NCBI RefSeq assembly: GCF_016654115.1
Contig: NZ_JAEQAZ010000014.1
Coordinates: 19,950-83,949 of the forward strand
Direction of reading: 5' to 3'
Length of the DNA: 64,000 nucleotides
Source of the DNA: Streptomyces sp. MBT53
Lineage (GTDB): Bacteria > Actinomycetota > Actinomycetes > Streptomycetales > Streptomycetaceae
A program made the translations under genes and the position numbers. Numbering within the stretch: the first letter of the stretch is position 1; the number at the start of each line of letters is the position of its first letter. Positions 32,819 through 41,339 of the stretch are shown piece after piece. Under the pieces are notes generated by a model. That model saw only the letters and a program-made list of their open reading frames with translations, searched no databases and was not told where the DNA came from.

Positions 32819-33172
32819 ATGACGAACCAGCGACCGACGACCACCCTCTGGCGCCCCACCGGCCCCAAGGAGCTGGACCTGGTCCGGGCGCTCGACATGC
32901 GCGCCTGGCCGCCCCGGCTGCCCGAGCAGCCGATCTTCTACCCGGTCCTCAACGAGGACTACGCGATCCGGATCGCGCGGGACTGGAACGTCAAGCACGA
33001 CGGTGCCGGGTTCGTGACGCGGTTCGAGGTGGAGACGGAGTTCCTGGCCCGCTATCCGGTCCAACAGGCGGGCGGGCGAACGATTCTGGAGCTTTGGGTG
33101 CCGGCCGAGGAGCTCGACGAGTTCAACGCCCACATCGTCGGCGAGATCCGCGTGGTGCACGAGTTCCGCTGA
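32819..33172 (+). CDS. Conserved small protein (labelled ADP-ribosylation/crystallin J1 in streptomycetes)
   Basis: A 117-residue soluble protein. Recognisable conserved segments are TLWRPTGPKELDLV, AWPPRLPEQPIFYPVLNEDY, ARDWNVKHDGAGFVTRFEV and ILELWVPAEELDEFNAHIVG. I remember this family in actinobacterial annotations under the name ADP-ribosylation/crystallin J1, but nothing in the sequence shows an ADP-ribose enzyme, so the name should not be read as function. It stands alone on the plus strand, diverging from the GAF phosphatase across 192 bases. Confidence 0.8.
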   Translation: MTNQRPTTTLWRPTGPKELDLVRALDMRAWPPRLPEQPIFYPVLNEDYAIRIARDWNVKHDGAGFVTRFEVETEFLARYPVQQAGGRTILELWVPAEELDEFNAHIVGEIRVVHEFR

Positions 33173-33199
33173 GCGTCCGGGGCAATGGCGCCCCAGCTC

Positions 33200-33216
33200 T
33201 ACGAAAGTCTTTCGTA
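33200..33216. promoter_or_regulatory. LacI-type operator, ABC locus 1, site 1
   Basis: TACGAAAG-T-CTTTCGTA, a perfect palindrome containing the core CGAAAGnCTTTCG. It lies 164 bases before the sugar-binding protein start. The same core occurs three more times in this locus. Confidence 0.85.
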
Positions 33217-33300
33217 ACCGAGGAATTTCCCGTGCTTGTCCTGGGTGTGAATTCCGTGTCAGTGTCCCGGCCAGCAGGCAGGCGAGCCGCGGTGGGGCAT

Positions 33301-33315
33301 CCGAAAGCCTTTCGG
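33301..33315. promoter_or_regulatory. LacI-type operator, ABC locus 1, site 2
   Basis: CCGAAAG-C-CTTTCGG, a perfect palindrome, its centre exactly 100 bases from that of site 1. The two sites could be joined by a DNA loop around the promoter. Confidence 0.85.
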
Positions 33316-33379
33316 GCCGGTATCCGTTTCCGCCTCTGTCCTGCGCACTTACGGCACGCCGAAAGAAGAGAGGCACACC

Positions 33380-34705
33380 ATGCGGGGAATCCCGGTCACC
33401 GGACATCTCGGAAGCCCGAGAATTCGACGCGCCGTCGCGGTCGCGGTCACCCTGGCCGCGACCGCGAGTCTGGCCGCCTGCGGATCCTCGGGGCCGTCCA
33501 CGAGCTCGTCGTCGAAGGGCCTGACGATGTGGGCGCTCAACGACCAGTTGATCCTCAAGCAGTCGGTCGACGCCTACAACAAGGACCACCCCGACGCGAA
33601 GATCACCCTGCGGCTGTTCGCGAACGACGACTACAAGCAGAAGCTGCGCGTGGCCTTCGGCGCGAACCAGGCCCCGGACCTCTTCTTCAGCTGGGGCGGC
33701 GGCGCCCTGAACGACTACGTCAAGGCCGACAAGGTCGACGTCCTGAACGCCACGGACGTGGGCTCGGACCGCTACACCGACAGCGTGATGCAGAGCGCGA
33801 CCTTCGACGGCAAGGTCTACGGCGTCCCCGTCAACGGCCTCGCCCCGGTCGTCCTCTACTACAACAAGAAGGTGCTCTCCGACGCGGGCGTCCAGCCGCC
33901 GAAGACGTACGACGACCTCCTTGCGGCCGTGAAGAAGCTCAAGGGCAAGGGCGTCACCCCGCTGTCCCTCGCGGCGAACTCCAAGTGGCCGACGCTGATG
34001 TACCTGGAGTACCTGCTCGACCGGACCGGCGGCTCGCGCGTGTTCTCGAAGATCGCCTCCGGTGACGCCGCCGCCTGGAAGGACCCGTCGGTCACCAAGG
34101 CCAACCAGAAGCTCCAGGACCTGGCGAAGGCCGGCGCCTTCGGCGACAACGCGTCCTCCGTCAGCTACGACCAGGGCGCCTCGACCGCGCTGCTGTACAC
34201 GGGCAAGGCGGCGATGGAGGTGATGGGCACCTGGGAGTACGCCAACATCGCCAAGGCCGCGCCCGACTTCCTGAAGAAGGGCGAGCTGGGCTACACCGCG
34301 TTCCCGGCCCTGACCGGCGGCGCCGGCAGCCCGGACAACATCGTCGGCAACCCGTCGAACTTCCTGTCGCTGAACAAGTCGTCCAAGCACAAGTCGGACG
34401 CGCTGACCTACCTGAAGGACTACATCCTGAACGGCTCCCAGGTCGACGCCTATCTCGCCTCGGGCAGCGTCCCGCCGGTCAAGGGCCTGGACACCAAGCT
34501 GGCCGCGGTGTCGTCGGCCTCCGACAAGGCGTGGCTGACCTTCGTCTACGACCTGGTGGACAAGGCGCCGAGCTTCCAGCTCTCGTGGGACCAGGCGCTG
34601 CCGTCCGACCAGGCCGACCCACTGCTGACCAACACCGACAAGTCGTTCCTGCGGCAGATCTCGCCGGCCGACTTCGGGGTGAACATGAGCAAGGCGGGGT
34701 CGTGA
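33380..34705 (+). CDS. ABC sugar importer, substrate-binding lipoprotein
   Basis: A 441-residue family 1 extracellular solute-binding protein. A signal peptide ends in the lipobox LAAC (Cys34), followed by a Ser-rich linker, then WALNDQLILKQSVDAYN, APDLFFSWGGG and YGVPVNGLAPVVLYYNKKVL, all typical of oligosaccharide-binding proteins. The ATG is preceded by AGAGAGG. The next gene starts inside its stop codon (GTGA). With two permeases and a GH3 enzyme downstream it should capture a short beta-linked or arabino-/xylo-oligosaccharide. No ATPase gene is present; such systems in Streptomyces borrow the shared MsiK. Confidence 0.92.
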   Translation: MRGIPVTGHLGSPRIRRAVAVAVTLAATASLAACGSSGPSTSSSSKGLTMWALNDQLILKQSVDAYNKDHPDAKITLRLFANDDYKQKLRVAFGANQAPDLFFSWGGGALNDYVKADKVDVLNATDVGSDRYTDSVMQSATFDGKVYGVPVNGLAPVVLYYNKKVLSDAGVQPPKTYDDLLAAVKKLKGKGVTPLSLAANSKWPTLMYLEYLLDRTGGSRVFSKIASGDAAAWKDPSVTKANQKLQDLAKAGAFGDNASSVSYDQGASTALLYTGKAAMEVMGTWEYANIAKAAPDFLKKGELGYTAFPALTGGAGSPDNIVGNPSNFLSLNKSSKHKSDALTYLKDYILNGSQVDAYLASGSVPPVKGLDTKLAAVSSASDKAWLTFVYDLVDKAPSFQLSWDQALPSDQADPLLTNTDKSFLRQISPADFGVNMSKAGS

Positions 34706-35604
34706 CGATCACCACCACCCCCGTACGCCGGAGAGGAGGGAGCGGCCTCCTCATGGCCGCTCCGGCCCTGCTCCTCTTCGGCCTCTTCGGTCTCGTCCCC
34801 CTGATCGGCGTGGCGGCGCTCAGCGTCGCCCGCTGGGACGGTCTCGGTTCCATCAGCTGGGCGGGCCTCACCAACTGGACGTCCGTCCTCACCGACAGCG
34901 CGACCTGGCAGTCGCTGTGGCTCACCGTCAAGGTGATGGTGGTCAGCTGGCTGGTGCAGACGCCGATCGCCCTGGCGCTCGGTCTGTTCCAGGCGCCCAA
35001 GGGGCGGCTGCGCGCGCTGTTCGCGGTGCTGTTCTTCCTGCCGCTGCTGCTCTCCGCGGTGGCGATCGGTCTGACCTGGCAGGCGCTGCTCGACCCGTCC
35101 TTCGGCATCGGTTCCACGCCCGGCCTGCACTGGCTGGCCAAGCCGCTGCTCGGCTCGCCCGAACTCGCCCTGTACACGGTGATCTTCGTGATCGCCTGGC
35201 AGTTCGTACCGTTCCACGCCCTGCTGTACCAGGCGGGCATACGGCAGATCCCGACCGCCCTGTACGAGGCCGCCGCGCTCGACGGCGCCGGACCCGTGAC
35301 GCGCTTCCTGCACATCACGCTGCCGCAGCTGAAGTACACGCTGGTCACGTCGAGCACGCTGATGCTGGTGGGCTCGCTCACCTACTTCGACCTGATCTTC
35401 GTCCTGTCGGGCGGCACCGGCGGGCCCGGCACCGCGACCCGCGTCCTTCCCCTCTCCATGTACATCACCGGTTTCCAGGCCCACGACATGGGCCGGGCCA
35501 GCGCGGTGGCCACCCTTCTCGTGGTCTTCGGCCTGGGCCTGTCGCTGCTGACCACCCGCCTGTCCGGCTTCACCCGGATGGACAGCCAGCAGGAGGGCAT
35601 GTGA
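34702..35604 (+). CDS. ABC sugar importer permease (MalF type)
   Basis: A 300-residue inner-membrane permease with six likely transmembrane segments. The cytoplasmic EAA loop reads YEAAALDGAGPVTRFLHITLP, here given as its first residues YEAAALDGAG near 215, and contacts the ATPase. The GTG start overlaps the stop of the binding-protein gene and the end overlaps the second permease by four bases, so the three are translated as a unit. Confidence 0.93.
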   Translation: MTITTTPVRRRGGSGLLMAAPALLLFGLFGLVPLIGVAALSVARWDGLGSISWAGLTNWTSVLTDSATWQSLWLTVKVMVVSWLVQTPIALALGLFQAPKGRLRALFAVLFFLPLLLSAVAIGLTWQALLDPSFGIGSTPGLHWLAKPLLGSPELALYTVIFVIAWQFVPFHALLYQAGIRQIPTALYEAAALDGAGPVTRFLHITLPQLKYTLVTSSTLMLVGSLTYFDLIFVLSGGTGGPGTATRVLPLSMYITGFQAHDMGRASAVATLLVVFGLGLSLLTTRLSGFTRMDSQQEGM

Positions 35605-36524
35605 GCACCACCGTGACCAAGACCCGCACCACCGCCACCGAACGGCGGACCGTTCCAAGCCACCGGGCCGTGACACCCGGGCCCGTCCGGAAGAACCCCG
35701 TTCCCGGGTTCCTCCGCCGCACTCTCACCGGCGGCGCCGCCCTCTTCTGGACGGCGATCGTCGTCGTCCCCATCTACTGGCTGGTCGTCACCAGCCTCCG
35801 CAGCCAGTCCGACTTCACCTCCGACAGCCCCCTCGCGCTGCCCAGCCATCCGACGCTGGACAGCTACCGGACCGTCCTGGACGGCGACTTCACCACCTAT
35901 CTCCTCAACAGCGTGGTCGTCACCGCGGGCACGGTCGTCATCGCCGTGGCCGTCGCGCTGATGGCCGCGTTCTCGATCGTCCGCAACGCGGGCAGCCGCT
36001 TCTCCCGGGTGTCGTTCCGGCTGTTCCTGCTGGGCCTGGCGATCCCGCTGCAAGCCGTGATCATCCCGGTCTACCTGCTGATCATCCGCATGCACCTCTA
36101 CGACAGCCTGCTCGCGATCGTCCTGCCCTCGGCCGCGTTCGCGCTGCCGATCACCGTGATGATCCTGGTCAGCTTCCTGCGGGACGTGCCGCGTTCGCTG
36201 TTCGAGGCGATGATCGTCGACGGCGCCGGCGACTGGCGCATGCTCTGGTCGCTCGCGGCACCACTGGCCCGCCCGGCACTGATGACGGTCGCCGTCTACG
36301 ACGGCCTCCAGGTCTGGAACGGCTTCCTCTTCCCCCTCATCCTCACCCAGAGCGGCGACAAGGCCGTACTGCCCCTGGCACTGACCCTGTTCCGCGGCCA
36401 GTTCGGCATCAACGTCCCGGCCACGATGGCCGCGGTGGTGCTCTCCACCCTGCCGATGCTGGCCCTGTTCATCCTGGCCCGCCGTCAGCTCGTCGCCGGT
36501 CTCACCGCCGGTTTCTCCAAGTAG
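35601..36524 (+). CDS. ABC sugar importer permease (MalG type)
   Basis: A 307-residue permease. A long basic N-terminal tail (KTRTTATERRTVPSHRAV) precedes six membrane segments. The EAA loop is FEAMIVDGAGDWRMLWSLAA near 205. AGGAGG stands close before the GTG start, which overlaps the first permease. It forms the membrane channel with that permease. A stem-loop follows before the GH3 gene. Confidence 0.93.
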   Translation: MSTTVTKTRTTATERRTVPSHRAVTPGPVRKNPVPGFLRRTLTGGAALFWTAIVVVPIYWLVVTSLRSQSDFTSDSPLALPSHPTLDSYRTVLDGDFTTYLLNSVVVTAGTVVIAVAVALMAAFSIVRNAGSRFSRVSFRLFLLGLAIPLQAVIIPVYLLIIRMHLYDSLLAIVLPSAAFALPITVMILVSFLRDVPRSLFEAMIVDGAGDWRMLWSLAAPLARPALMTVAVYDGLQVWNGFLFPLILTQSGDKAVLPLALTLFRGQFGINVPATMAAVVLSTLPMLALFILARRQLVAGLTAGFSK

Positions 36525-36552
36525 CCCCCACTACCGGGCAGTTCACCCCGTA

Positions 36553-36583
36553 CGACGGCCGGGCCAGGCGCCCGGCCCCGTCG
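36553..36583 (+). terminator. Intra-operon stem-loop before the GH3 gene
   Basis: CGACGGCCGGGC pairs with GCCCGG and CCGTCG, with a two-base CC bulge and a CAGGC loop. No T tract follows, so it may stabilise or thin the transcript rather than end it. Confidence 0.45.
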
Positions 36584-36613
36584 GCGTGCCCGCGCAACAC
36601 CGAGGAGTCGTGA

Positions 36614-38968
36614 ATGACGACCACCATGCCCGACCACGGCGGCCTCCCCCAAGAGGAGAGCGACCGCCCCTGGACGGATCCCGCCCTGCCCACCGCCGAA
36701 CGCGTCGAGGCGCTGCTCGCCCGGCTCACCCTGTCGGAGAAGGTCGCGCAGTTGAGCAGCACCTGGGAGGACATCGAGGCCGACGGCCCCGAAGTGGCCC
36801 CGGGCAGCAACCACTTCGGCCGCGTCGGCGACCTCGACGAGACCGCCCGGCACGGCCTGGGCCAGCTCACCCGGCCCTACGGCACCCTGCCCCGGCCCGC
36901 GTTGGAACACGCCCGGCTGCTGGCCGAGCACCAACGGCAGGTGGTGGCGCAGAGCAGGTTCGACATCCCGGCCATGGCCCACGACGAGTGCCTCACCGGT
37001 TTCACCGCGTACGGCGCCACCATCTACCCCACCTCGCTCGGCATGGCGGCCACCTTCGACCCGGCGCTGATCCGCCGGGTGGGCGAGGCGATCGGCTCCG
37101 ACATGGCCGCGGCGGGCGTGCACCAGGGCCTGTCCCCCGTCGTCGACGTCATCCGTGACTACCGCTGGGGCCGCTGCGAGGAGACCTACGGCGAAGACCC
37201 CTACCTGGTGGGCGAGTTGGCCGAGGCGTATGTCACCGGCCTGCAGAGCGCCGGGGTGTACGCGACCCTCAAGCACTTCGCCGGATACTCCGCGTCGATG
37301 GGCGGCCGCAACCACGCTCCCGTGGGGATCGGCCGCCGTGAGCTCTTCGACGTCATCCTCCCGCCCTTCGAGCGGCTCGTCGCCGCGGGTGTGCGGTCGG
37401 TGATGAACTCCTACGCAGAGATCGACGGCGAGGCGCCGGCCGCGAGCCGCTGGCTGCTGACCGAAGTCCTGCGCGACGCCTGGGGTTTCGAGGGAACCAT
37501 CGTCTCCGACTACTGGTCCCTGCCCTTCCTGGTCAACGACCACCGGGTGGCGGCCGATCTCCCGGAGGCCGGCGCGCTCGCCCTTACCGCCGGGCTGGAC
37601 GTCGAACTCCCCGACCAGCGCGGTTTCGGTGACGCCCTCGTGCACGCCGTCGAACAGGGCCTGGTCGGCGAGGAGTTGGTCGATCGGGCGGTACGTCGGG
37701 TTCTGTTGCAGAAAGTCGAACTCGGACTGCTCGACGCCGACTGGGACCCGCGCCCGCCCGCCCTGATCGCGGGTGAACTGGACCTCGACAAGCCGACGAG
37801 TCGTCAACTCGCCCACGCGGTGGCCCAGTCGAGTGCCGTGCTGCTGTCGAACGACGGCACTCTGCCCCTCCCCTCGACCGGCCGGATCGCACTCATCGGC
37901 CCGTGCGCCGACGACGTACGCACCATGTTCGGCTGCTACAGCTTCCCCAACCATGTCCTCGCCGAACGCGACGACCTTGGCAACGGTGTCGAGGCCGTCT
38001 CGCTGCGGCACGCTCTGGCGGCCGAACTCTCCTCCGTGGACTGGCAGTTCGAGCCGGGCTGCCCCATCCGCGAGGCGGACCGCTCCGGTATCGCCGCCGC
38101 GGTGGAGGCTGCTGCCGGGGCCGACCTGACCGTGCTGGTCGTCGGTGACAAGGCCGGCATGTTCGGGATCGGCACCTCGGGCGAGGGCTGTGACGTGGAG
38201 GATCTGCGGCTGCCGGGCGTCCAGGAGGAGCTGGTCGAGGCCGTGTTGGCCACCGGCCGGCCCGTCGTCCTGGTCGTCAGCAGTGGCCGCCCCTACGCGG
38301 TGGGCCGGTTCGCCGCCGGCGCCGCGGCCATGGTGCAGGTCTTCCTGCCGGGCGAGGAGGGCGGCCGTGCGGTGGCCCAACTCCTGGCGGGCAAGGCGAA
38401 CTTCAGCGGCAAACTGCCCGTGCAGATACCGACCACACCCGGCGGTCAGCCCTACACCTACCTCCACGCGCCGCTCGGCGACCGGCAGAGCTGGCTCTCC
38501 AACCTCGACCCGACACCGGCGTTCCCCTTCGGACACGGTCTGTCCTACACGGGCTTCGAGATCCACGGGCTCGGCGTGGACCGTGAACTGGTGCCGGTGG
38601 ACGGCGAGTTCACCGTCAGCGCGCGGGTGCGGAACACGGGGGCGGTCGCGGGGGCCGAGACGGTCCAGCTGTACGCGATCGACCCGGTCGCCCAGGTGAC
38701 CCGGCCGGTGCGGTCCCTGCTCGGCTTCGCCAAGGTGGCGCTCGAGCCGGGCGAGGAGGCGACGGTCCGTTTCCATGTCCACACCGACCGGCTGGCCTTC
38801 ACCGGTCTGGCGGGGCGGCGCATCGTCGAGCCCGGCGAGATCCTGCTCCAGATCGGCTCCTCCAGCCTGGACACTCCGGTGCGGGAGACGGTGCAACTCG
38901 TGGGCGCGGAACGGGATGCGACGGTGCTGCGGCAGCACGCGGTGCCGGTGAGTGTCGAGCGGGAGTAG
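36614..38968 (+). CDS. Glycoside hydrolase family 3 (beta-glycosidase)
   Basis: A 784-residue cytoplasmic GH3 enzyme; there is no signal peptide. The nucleophile should be Asp299 in GTIVSDYWSLPF, and Lys220-His221 in TLKHFAGYSAS form the substrate-binding KHF motif. A C-terminal fibronectin III-like domain (about 665-770; TVSARVRNTGAVAGAETVQL) is normal for the family. The ABC importer upstream would bring in its substrate. GH3 covers beta-glucosidases, beta-xylosidases and alpha-L-arabinofuranosidases; the neighbouring arabinanase gene and CGAAAG operators make xylosidase or arabinofuranosidase activity plausible. A strong terminator follows. Confidence 0.92.
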   Translation: MTTTMPDHGGLPQEESDRPWTDPALPTAERVEALLARLTLSEKVAQLSSTWEDIEADGPEVAPGSNHFGRVGDLDETARHGLGQLTRPYGTLPRPALEHARLLAEHQRQVVAQSRFDIPAMAHDECLTGFTAYGATIYPTSLGMAATFDPALIRRVGEAIGSDMAAAGVHQGLSPVVDVIRDYRWGRCEETYGEDPYLVGELAEAYVTGLQSAGVYATLKHFAGYSASMGGRNHAPVGIGRRELFDVILPPFERLVAAGVRSVMNSYAEIDGEAPAASRWLLTEVLRDAWGFEGTIVSDYWSLPFLVNDHRVAADLPEAGALALTAGLDVELPDQRGFGDALVHAVEQGLVGEELVDRAVRRVLLQKVELGLLDADWDPRPPALIAGELDLDKPTSRQLAHAVAQSSAVLLSNDGTLPLPSTGRIALIGPCADDVRTMFGCYSFPNHVLAERDDLGNGVEAVSLRHALAAELSSVDWQFEPGCPIREADRSGIAAAVEAAAGADLTVLVVGDKAGMFGIGTSGEGCDVEDLRLPGVQEELVEAVLATGRPVVLVVSSGRPYAVGRFAAGAAAMVQVFLPGEEGGRAVAQLLAGKANFSGKLPVQIPTTPGGQPYTYLHAPLGDRQSWLSNLDPTPAFPFGHGLSYTGFEIHGLGVDRELVPVDGEFTVSARVRNTGAVAGAETVQLYAIDPVAQVTRPVRSLLGFAKVALEPGEEATVRFHVHTDRLAFTGLAGRRIVEPGEILLQIGSSSLDTPVRETVQLVGAERDATVLRQHAVPVSVERE

Positions 38969-38989
38969 TCGAACCAGCCGTACGAGAAG

Positions 38990-39022
38990 TGGCCCCGCCG
39001 GTCGATCCGACCGGCGGGGCCA
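38990..39022. terminator. Bidirectional terminator
   Basis: A perfect 15-base stem (TGGCCCCGCCGGTCG with CGACCGGCGGGGCCA) and an ATC loop, followed by TCTTCTTGTT. It lies between the convergent GH3 and arabinanase genes. Confidence 0.9.
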
Positions 39023-39042
39023 TCTTCTTGTTCGAGCGATGA

Positions 39043-41235
39043 CTAGCTACGCGTCCACTGCTGGTTCCCGGCGCCGAGACCGGTCCACAGCTCGACCTTC
39101 GAGCCGTTGGCCGTCCCCGCACTGGTCACGTCGATGACCAGGCCGTTGGAACGGTTGACTATGGTGCCGTCCACGCGGAACGCCCACTTCTGGCTGGACT
39201 TCCCGTTGCAGGCCCAGAGGATGAGCGTGGTGCCCGCGGTGGTGCCGTCGCCGTTCGCGGCCAGGCAGTTGCCGTTGACGCGGAGTTCACCGGCCGCGGT
39301 CTGCGTGATGGTCTGGTTGGCGTTGCCGGAGCAGTCGTAGATCTGGACCTGGACGCCCGTAGCGCCGTTCGGGACGTCGAGGCAGCGGCCGGAGCTGGTG
39401 CCCTTCAGGGTGAAGGTCGAGGCGGTGGGCAGCGGGTCCTGGACCAACTGCCAGTCCTGGGAGCCGTCGCTGGTGGCCGCCGCGACGGTGACGGAGCCGC
39501 CGGCGGTCGAACCGGTCATGTAGAGGCTGGTGTTGAGGACCGAGCGGAGTTTGTAGTAGCCGCTGGTCGAGGACGCGACCTGGGTCCACTGTTTGTCGGT
39601 GGCTCCGTCGTCGACCCACTGGGCCAGCTTCTGCCCCGCCGTCGCGGTACCGGTCCAGATGGCGACCGAGCGGCCACCCGCCTTGTTGAGCAGCGTGATG
39701 TTGCTGCCCTTGGCGGTGAGGTGCCAACGCTGGGTGTTGTCAGTGGAGTTGGCGGCGCTCAGGATCAGGTCGGGGATGTTCCCGGTGAGGTTGGCGTCCT
39801 GGGTCTTGCCGGACGCGGGGCTGAGGACCTGCCCGGTGAGCCGGTTGACGAGGCTGTAGTAGGCGCCGTCGGAGCGGCCGAGGTCGACCTCGGCGTACTT
39901 GACGGGGCCGACACTGGTGCCGCTCCAGGACGCCTGGAGGATGAGCACGCGTCCGGTGCCGTCGACGTACTGGAGCGTGCGGCTGTAGCCGGCCGCGATA
40001 GACGTCTTGTACTCCTTCCACGTGCCCGTGCTCGACCCGGACTCGTTCACCCAGACGTCGCCGCTGCCCGCAGCGTTGTAGACGATCCGGCCGTCCGGCA
40101 TGGGGAGGAGGACCGGGCTGCCGCCGGTGGCGAGGGTGGCTCCGCCGGAGGGCACGGGCAGTGAGGTGATCGGGTTGTCCGTGGCGGAGAAGAACTTCGT
40201 CGGGTCGTCGGATATCCGGTAGCGGACGTTCGTACCGCCGCCCCAATATTCGTACGTCAGCAGCCATTTGCCGTCGGTCGTCGGGGCGATCGTCGTCATG
40301 CCGGGCCGGCCGCCGCCGATCTCCGTCTTGCCGCCGGTCATGGTCACCGTGGAGCCGGGGACATCAACTACCGGGGAACTCCAGGCGGTTGAGCTGGAGC
40401 CGTCCCACGTGCGGTGCAGGAGAACCTGGCCGCCGGAGTCCGTCGCCGTGTCGTTGGCCGGGTCGAGGGTCGGCGCACCGGTGGTGGTGCTGTAGCCGGT
40501 GTAGTCGTCCTCGTCGGAGTAGTAGGCGATGAGCTGGCCGTTGTGGGCGAGGAGATGGGGTTCCCAGACGGGGTCGACCTGGGCGGAGGTGTTGGCGGTG
40601 GAGACCCGGCCGATGCTGCCCGCGCTGCCGCCCTGCCAGCCGCCGGCGGCGATGATGTTCTGGATGGTCCAGGTCGCGCCGTCGTCCGTGCTGGAGTACA
40701 GGGCGAGCGCCACGTCCTTGCGGTCGCCGTCACTGGTGGGCGTCCAGCTGGAGTTGGCGGCCTTCTGCTCCTGGTAGTAGTAGTCGTCGCCGGAGACGAT
40801 GCTCGCGAGCAGCAGGGTGCCCGCGCTCAGGCTGCCGACGTTCTGCGGAAGAACGTAGAGATACGGGTTGGTCCAATTGCTCGTGTATTTCGCGTATTTG
40901 GAGTCGCTGGAGAGATAGGCGGGCGCTTGGACGTCGGACAGTTTCGCCCACGTCGTGCCACTGTCGTCGCTCTTGTAGACGGGCAGTGTCTGGCCCACCG
41001 GGGCGGTCTGGTCATTCTCGAAGGTGGCCACGATCCGGCCGTCCGGCAACTGGGCCGACTTCGGGTAGAGCACACACGGGCTCTTGTTGCACGCGGCGGT
41101 GTTGGTCGCCGTATACAGATTGGCGGGACTCGGCTGATAGGCCGACGCGCTTGTCGCGGAGGCGATGGCGAATGCCACGCCTGTGCCGAAGGCTGTCGCC
41201 CACGCGAAAGCCTTTCGCACCCAGGATCTTGTCAA
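39043..41235 (-). CDS. Secreted GH93-like exo-arabinanase with two lectin-type domains
   Basis: A 730-residue exported enzyme. A signal peptide (cleavage near TSASA-YQPS, residue ~34) precedes a sialidase-like propeller with Asp-box motifs SDDSGTTW and SSTDDGATW, and acidic candidates in DPVWEPHLLAHN and LTYEYWGGG. This pattern matches GH93 exo-1,5-alpha-L-arabinobiohydrolases. A beta-trefoil-like segment follows (about 465-590), then a ricin-type carbohydrate module (about 598-730; CLDVPNGATGVQVQIYDC, LILWACNGKSSQKW). I chose the TTG at 41235, which has GAAAGGAAAG before it. A LacI operator lies inside the signal-peptide codons. It is a paralogue of the gene at 59449, with one extra lectin domain. 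Confidence 0.85.
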   Translation of the reverse strand: MTRSWVRKAFAWATAFGTGVAFAIASATSASAYQPSPANLYTATNTAACNKSPCVLYPKSAQLPDGRIVATFENDQTAPVGQTLPVYKSDDSGTTWAKLSDVQAPAYLSSDSKYAKYTSNWTNPYLYVLPQNVGSLSAGTLLLASIVSGDDYYYQEQKAANSSWTPTSDGDRKDVALALYSSTDDGATWTIQNIIAAGGWQGGSAGSIGRVSTANTSAQVDPVWEPHLLAHNGQLIAYYSDEDDYTGYSTTTGAPTLDPANDTATDSGGQVLLHRTWDGSSSTAWSSPVVDVPGSTVTMTGGKTEIGGGRPGMTTIAPTTDGKWLLTYEYWGGGTNVRYRISDDPTKFFSATDNPITSLPVPSGGATLATGGSPVLLPMPDGRIVYNAAGSGDVWVNESGSSTGTWKEYKTSIAAGYSRTLQYVDGTGRVLILQASWSGTSVGPVKYAEVDLGRSDGAYYSLVNRLTGQVLSPASGKTQDANLTGNIPDLILSAANSTDNTQRWHLTAKGSNITLLNKAGGRSVAIWTGTATAGQKLAQWVDDGATDKQWTQVASSTSGYYKLRSVLNTSLYMTGSTAGGSVTVAAATSDGSQDWQLVQDPLPTASTFTLKGTSSGRCLDVPNGATGVQVQIYDCSGNANQTITQTAAGELRVNGNCLAANGDGTTAGTTLILWACNGKSSQKWAFRVDGTIVNRSNGLVIDVTSAGTANGSKVELWTGLGAGNQQWTRS
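41204..41218. promoter_or_regulatory. LacI-type operator, arabinanase gene, internal site
   Basis: GCGAAAG-C-CTTTCGC, a perfect palindrome with the same core as at 33200 and 33301, inside the first codons of the arabinanase gene. It would block transcription just after initiation. Confidence 0.8.
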
Positions 41236-41314
41236 CGGCTTTCCTTTCACCGGGAGGGGGTCCGGGCAGGAAGCCAGTATTCGCAGCGGACATGGCAATG
41301 TCACCGCCGCGTTT

Positions 41315-41327
41315 CGAAAGTGTTTCG
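41315..41327. promoter_or_regulatory. LacI-type operator, arabinanase gene, upstream site
   Basis: CGAAAG-T-GTTTCG differs from the core by one base. Its centre is 110 bases from the internal site. It lies 13 bases past the lacI-type gene and 80 bases upstream of the arabinanase start. Confidence 0.7.
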
Positions 41328-41339
41328 CGGAATAAGGAG

